The notes below the pieces were generated by a model that was given only the letters and a program-made list of their open reading frames with translations, was not told the origin of the DNA and made no database searches. Below, in pieces: positions 61,786 to 64,000 of a stretch of DNA of 64,000 bases (position 1 is the first letter of the stretch; each line of letters starts with the position of its first letter). This DNA comes from Burkholderia mayonis. Lineage in GTDB: Bacteria > Pseudomonadota > Gammaproteobacteria > Burkholderiales > Burkholderiaceae. The stretch lies in assembly GCF_001523745.2 (NCBI RefSeq), contig NZ_CP013386.1:2232001-2296000 (forward strand), in the 5' to 3' direction. The position numbers and the translations under genes are program-made.

Positions 61786-64000
61786 TCGTTTCCGACGGAA
61801 AACGACGCGAGATCGTGAGCGACCTCGATTCGGCGTCCTCCGCGTTCGTGTCGTGCGTGGCGACACTCGCCAATGCGTTCATCGGCGTGCGTCCGCACGT
61901 GCCCGGCGCCTCGGAGCGGAGCAAGCGGATCCAGTTGCTGGCGAGCGACGTCTACGCACCCGGCGTCGGCGTGTCGCGCGAGATTGCGTCGCTGCCGGCG
62001 CCGAGGATTCTTCACGTCTACGACGTCGACACCGGCGAGCCCGCGCGCCGTCCGGGCAGCGCGGCGGCGACCGTCGTGCTGTCGCTCGACCGCGCATCCG
62101 TGACGAGCGCCGAGCGCCTGCATGTCGGGGGAGCGACGTTCGAATTGACCGTGCGGCAGTTCGTCGACGCGCCGGACCGCGCGTCGGTCGCAACCGTCAT
62201 CGAACTGCGCCGGACGGACGGCGGCGGCGACGCCCCGCGGCGATTGCGCCTCGATTACGGCATTGACGCGCTCGCGGTCAACGAGTACCTCGGCACGTCC
62301 TCTTGGCTGACGGCTCGTCACTACAATCTCGAACGATGCCATTGCGAAAGCGATGGCTTCAGCATCATCGCCGCCGTCGCCGGTCAAAGGCTCCGTTACG
62401 ACGTGATCATCCGGCGCTCGCCGCCTTCCGCCAGCGCGTCCGCCACATGGGAGCATCCGGGGCCCGGCTGCACGATATCGACGACTTTCGATTTTTCCAA
62501 TGCCGATCGCCATCGAATAGACGCGCATTGGAAACTATGTTCCGGCTCCGCGTCCTGGTCAATGCCGCAAACCGCGCCGCCGTTCGATCCGGCGGTCGCC
62601 GAAGACGTGCACCGGACCCGCTGGGCCGGATTCTGGGAAGATCATGGCGTGACGATCGAAGCGCGCGGCGAACCGGTCGAACTCGGCATACGATATGCCG
62701 TTTTCCAGCTCTTGCAGCACGGAATCGCATCGCATCGCCATCCGCGCGGATTCGTGTCACCGGCGCGCGGCTTGACGAGCACTTACCACTCCGGCGCCAC
62801 ATTCTTCGACACCGAACTGCACAAGTGCGTGTTCTGGATCTGGAACGATCCGCGCGTCGCTCGCGCGCTCATCGACTATCGATACCATCGCCTGGAGCAA
62901 GCGATCGAGTTCGCCAAATCGACCAGATTCTCCGGCGCTCGCTTCCCGGAGGCTTCGAACGACCGTGGAACCGAAAACGGGCCGCATTACGTGCTGTCGT
63001 ATCCGGACGCGAAGACGACGCGGGAATGGAGCGTCGACGAAGTGCTGCACATCTCGGCTGACGTCTGCTACGCACTGCATTGCTACCGGGAAGTCACCGG
63101 CGACGACGCCTACATGACGACGCGCGGCTATCGCATCATCGCCGAATGCGCGAGATTTGCCGCATCCGCGTTCGAGTGGTCGGACTCGAAGCAGGCCTAT
63201 GTCGTCAATTCGGTGATGGGCCCGGACGAATATCATTACCACGTCGACAATAGCTTTTTCACGAATTATCTGCTTAGATGGTGCATCAGGCTCGCCATCT
63301 CGTCGGCGGGACACGAAGCCTTCCCCGACGTGCCGAAAGCCGAGTTGGACGATTGGCTCGCGATCAGCGATCGCGTCTATCTGCCGTGGATGAGCGTCGG
63401 AGGCGTTTCCATTCCGGAAGAATTCGAAGGGTACGCGAAACTTCCCGATACGGAGCTCAGAATCACGAAGAAACGCGGCCCGCAATTCGTCGACGAATCG
63501 GAGCGAGAATCGGCGGAGGCGTTGCGGAATTTCACGTCCAAGATCGTGAAGCAGGCCGATGTCATCCTCCTCATGTCCTTGTTCCCGGACGACTTCCCGG
63601 CCGACGTCAAGCGGGCGGCATTCGCGTTCTACGAACCTCGCACGGTTCACGAATCGTCGCTCAGCTACGGCCCGCACGCGATGGTCGCCGCGGACATCGG
63701 CAAGACGAGCGACTGCGCCGACTTCATCGCCCGAGCAAGCCGCTACAACCTGGACTTCACGCCGACCGCGGACTACGGCAACGGGCTGCACCTGTCCGCC
63801 TATGCCGGCGCGTGGCAGGGTCTCGTCCAAGGCCTGGCCGGCTTGCGCATCGAACGCGGCAGGCTTTGTTTTCGACCGCGGCTGTCGCCGCATTGGGATG
63901 CGTATCGGTTCGCCGTCCATTTTCGAGGGCGACGGCTGAAAGTCACGGTTCCCGCGAACGGAACGGTCCGCGTCGAGTGCGACGGGAACGCGCTTCCGAC
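61779..64000 (+). CDS. GH65 family glycoside phosphorylase (partial)
   Basis: At least 740 residues; the gene runs off the window end, so the C-terminus is missing. It belongs to GH65 (maltose, trehalose, kojibiose phosphorylases). Visible blocks are ATLANAFIGVRP at the N-terminus, ARGLTSTYHSGATFFDTE, MGPDEYHYHVDNSFFTNYLL carrying the acid Glu, and VHESSLSYGPHAMVAADIG, the phosphate-site region. Retention of HxSSLS favours phosphorylase over hydrolase. The product would be beta-glucose-1-phosphate, for the neighbouring beta-PGM-like enzyme. The N-terminal domain (about 1-270) is divergent. It overlaps the epimerase gene by 7 bases and continues the operon. Confidence 0.87.
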   Translation, partial: MLIVSDGKRREIVSDLDSASSAFVSCVATLANAFIGVRPHVPGASERSKRIQLLASDVYAPGVGVSREIASLPAPRILHVYDVDTGEPARRPGSAAATVVLSLDRASVTSAERLHVGGATFELTVRQFVDAPDRASVATVIELRRTDGGGDAPRRLRLDYGIDALAVNEYLGTSSWLTARHYNLERCHCESDGFSIIAAVAGQRLRYDVIIRRSPPSASASATWEHPGPGCTISTTFDFSNADRHRIDAHWKLCSGSASWSMPQTAPPFDPAVAEDVHRTRWAGFWEDHGVTIEARGEPVELGIRYAVFQLLQHGIASHRHPRGFVSPARGLTSTYHSGATFFDTELHKCVFWIWNDPRVARALIDYRYHRLEQAIEFAKSTRFSGARFPEASNDRGTENGPHYVLSYPDAKTTREWSVDEVLHISADVCYALHCYREVTGDDAYMTTRGYRIIAECARFAASAFEWSDSKQAYVVNSVMGPDEYHYHVDNSFFTNYLLRWCIRLAISSAGHEAFPDVPKAELDDWLAISDRVYLPWMSVGGVSIPEEFEGYAKLPDTELRITKKRGPQFVDESERESAEALRNFTSKIVKQADVILLMSLFPDDFPADVKRAAFAFYEPRTVHESSLSYGPHAMVAADIGKTSDCADFIARASRYNLDFTPTADYGNGLHLSAYAGAWQGLVQGLAGLRIERGRLCFRPRLSPHWDAYRFAVHFRGRRLKVTVPANGTVRVECDGNALP

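Overview
The window is dense, high-GC DNA (roughly two-thirds G+C, nearly all third codon positions G or C). Gene content, arrangement and frequent short tandem repeats fit a Burkholderia chromosome, most likely of the pseudomallei/thailandensis group. The species is an inference from recognised proteins; no search was run. No rRNA, tRNA, CRISPR array, insertion sequence or phage was seen.

Layout. 0-1.5 kb: end of an aromatic-acid efflux operon (FUSC permease, DUF1656, HlyD adaptor). 1.8-5.1 kb: a chemoreceptor and a fosmidomycin-resistance-type MFS pump. 5.5-12.6 kb: mtnN-uvrD facing valS-galU. 12.7-17.8 kb: a lipoprotein, then a response regulator / LysM-FecR / CHASE2 histidine kinase operon. 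18.1-19.1 kb: two small genes. 19.2-31.3 kb: an inositol catabolism locus with two inositol dehydrogenases and an RpiR regulator on one strand, and an ABC importer plus iolC(-DUF2090), iolD, iolE and iolB on the other. A perfect GGAA-N6-TTCC palindrome lies between the two arms. 31.7-37.2 kb: iron alcohol dehydrogenase, thioesterase, LivH, a fused LivM-LivG and LivF, without a binding-protein gene. 37.4-41.3 kb: YbjQ, a Nudix hydrolase, an ECF sigma factor with a small unknown partner, and an HtrA-like protein lacking its catalytic histidine. 41.8-44.5 kb: an MFS transporter carrying an in-frame 9-bp x 15 repeat, with a divergent LysR regulator. 44.8-53 kb: alaS, a CaiB-type CoA transferase flanked by two tandem arrays, a degraded gene, a glycine-zipper lipoprotein and glnS. 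53.2-57.3 kb: Nudix, a surface-antigen-like protein, and a divergent cell-wall pair (GH3 lipoprotein, M15 peptidase).

57.8-64 kb (running off the end): six tightly packed or overlapping genes of visibly lower GC. They encode a class-III aminotransferase, a GNAT acetyltransferase, an RfaE2-like nucleotidyltransferase, a beta-phosphoglucomutase-like HAD enzyme, an NAD-dependent sugar epimerase and a GH65 phosphorylase. I do not recognise this as a described system. It looks like an accessory operon making or remodelling an amino-/acylamino-sugar or glycoside, with GH65 plus HAD forming a disaccharide-phosphorolysis module. It is the best candidate here for an undescribed system.

Other unusual points: LivF has arginine in place of the Walker A lysine, and four different tandem arrays (9, 11, 8 and 14 bp) lie between 42.5 and 50.3 kb.
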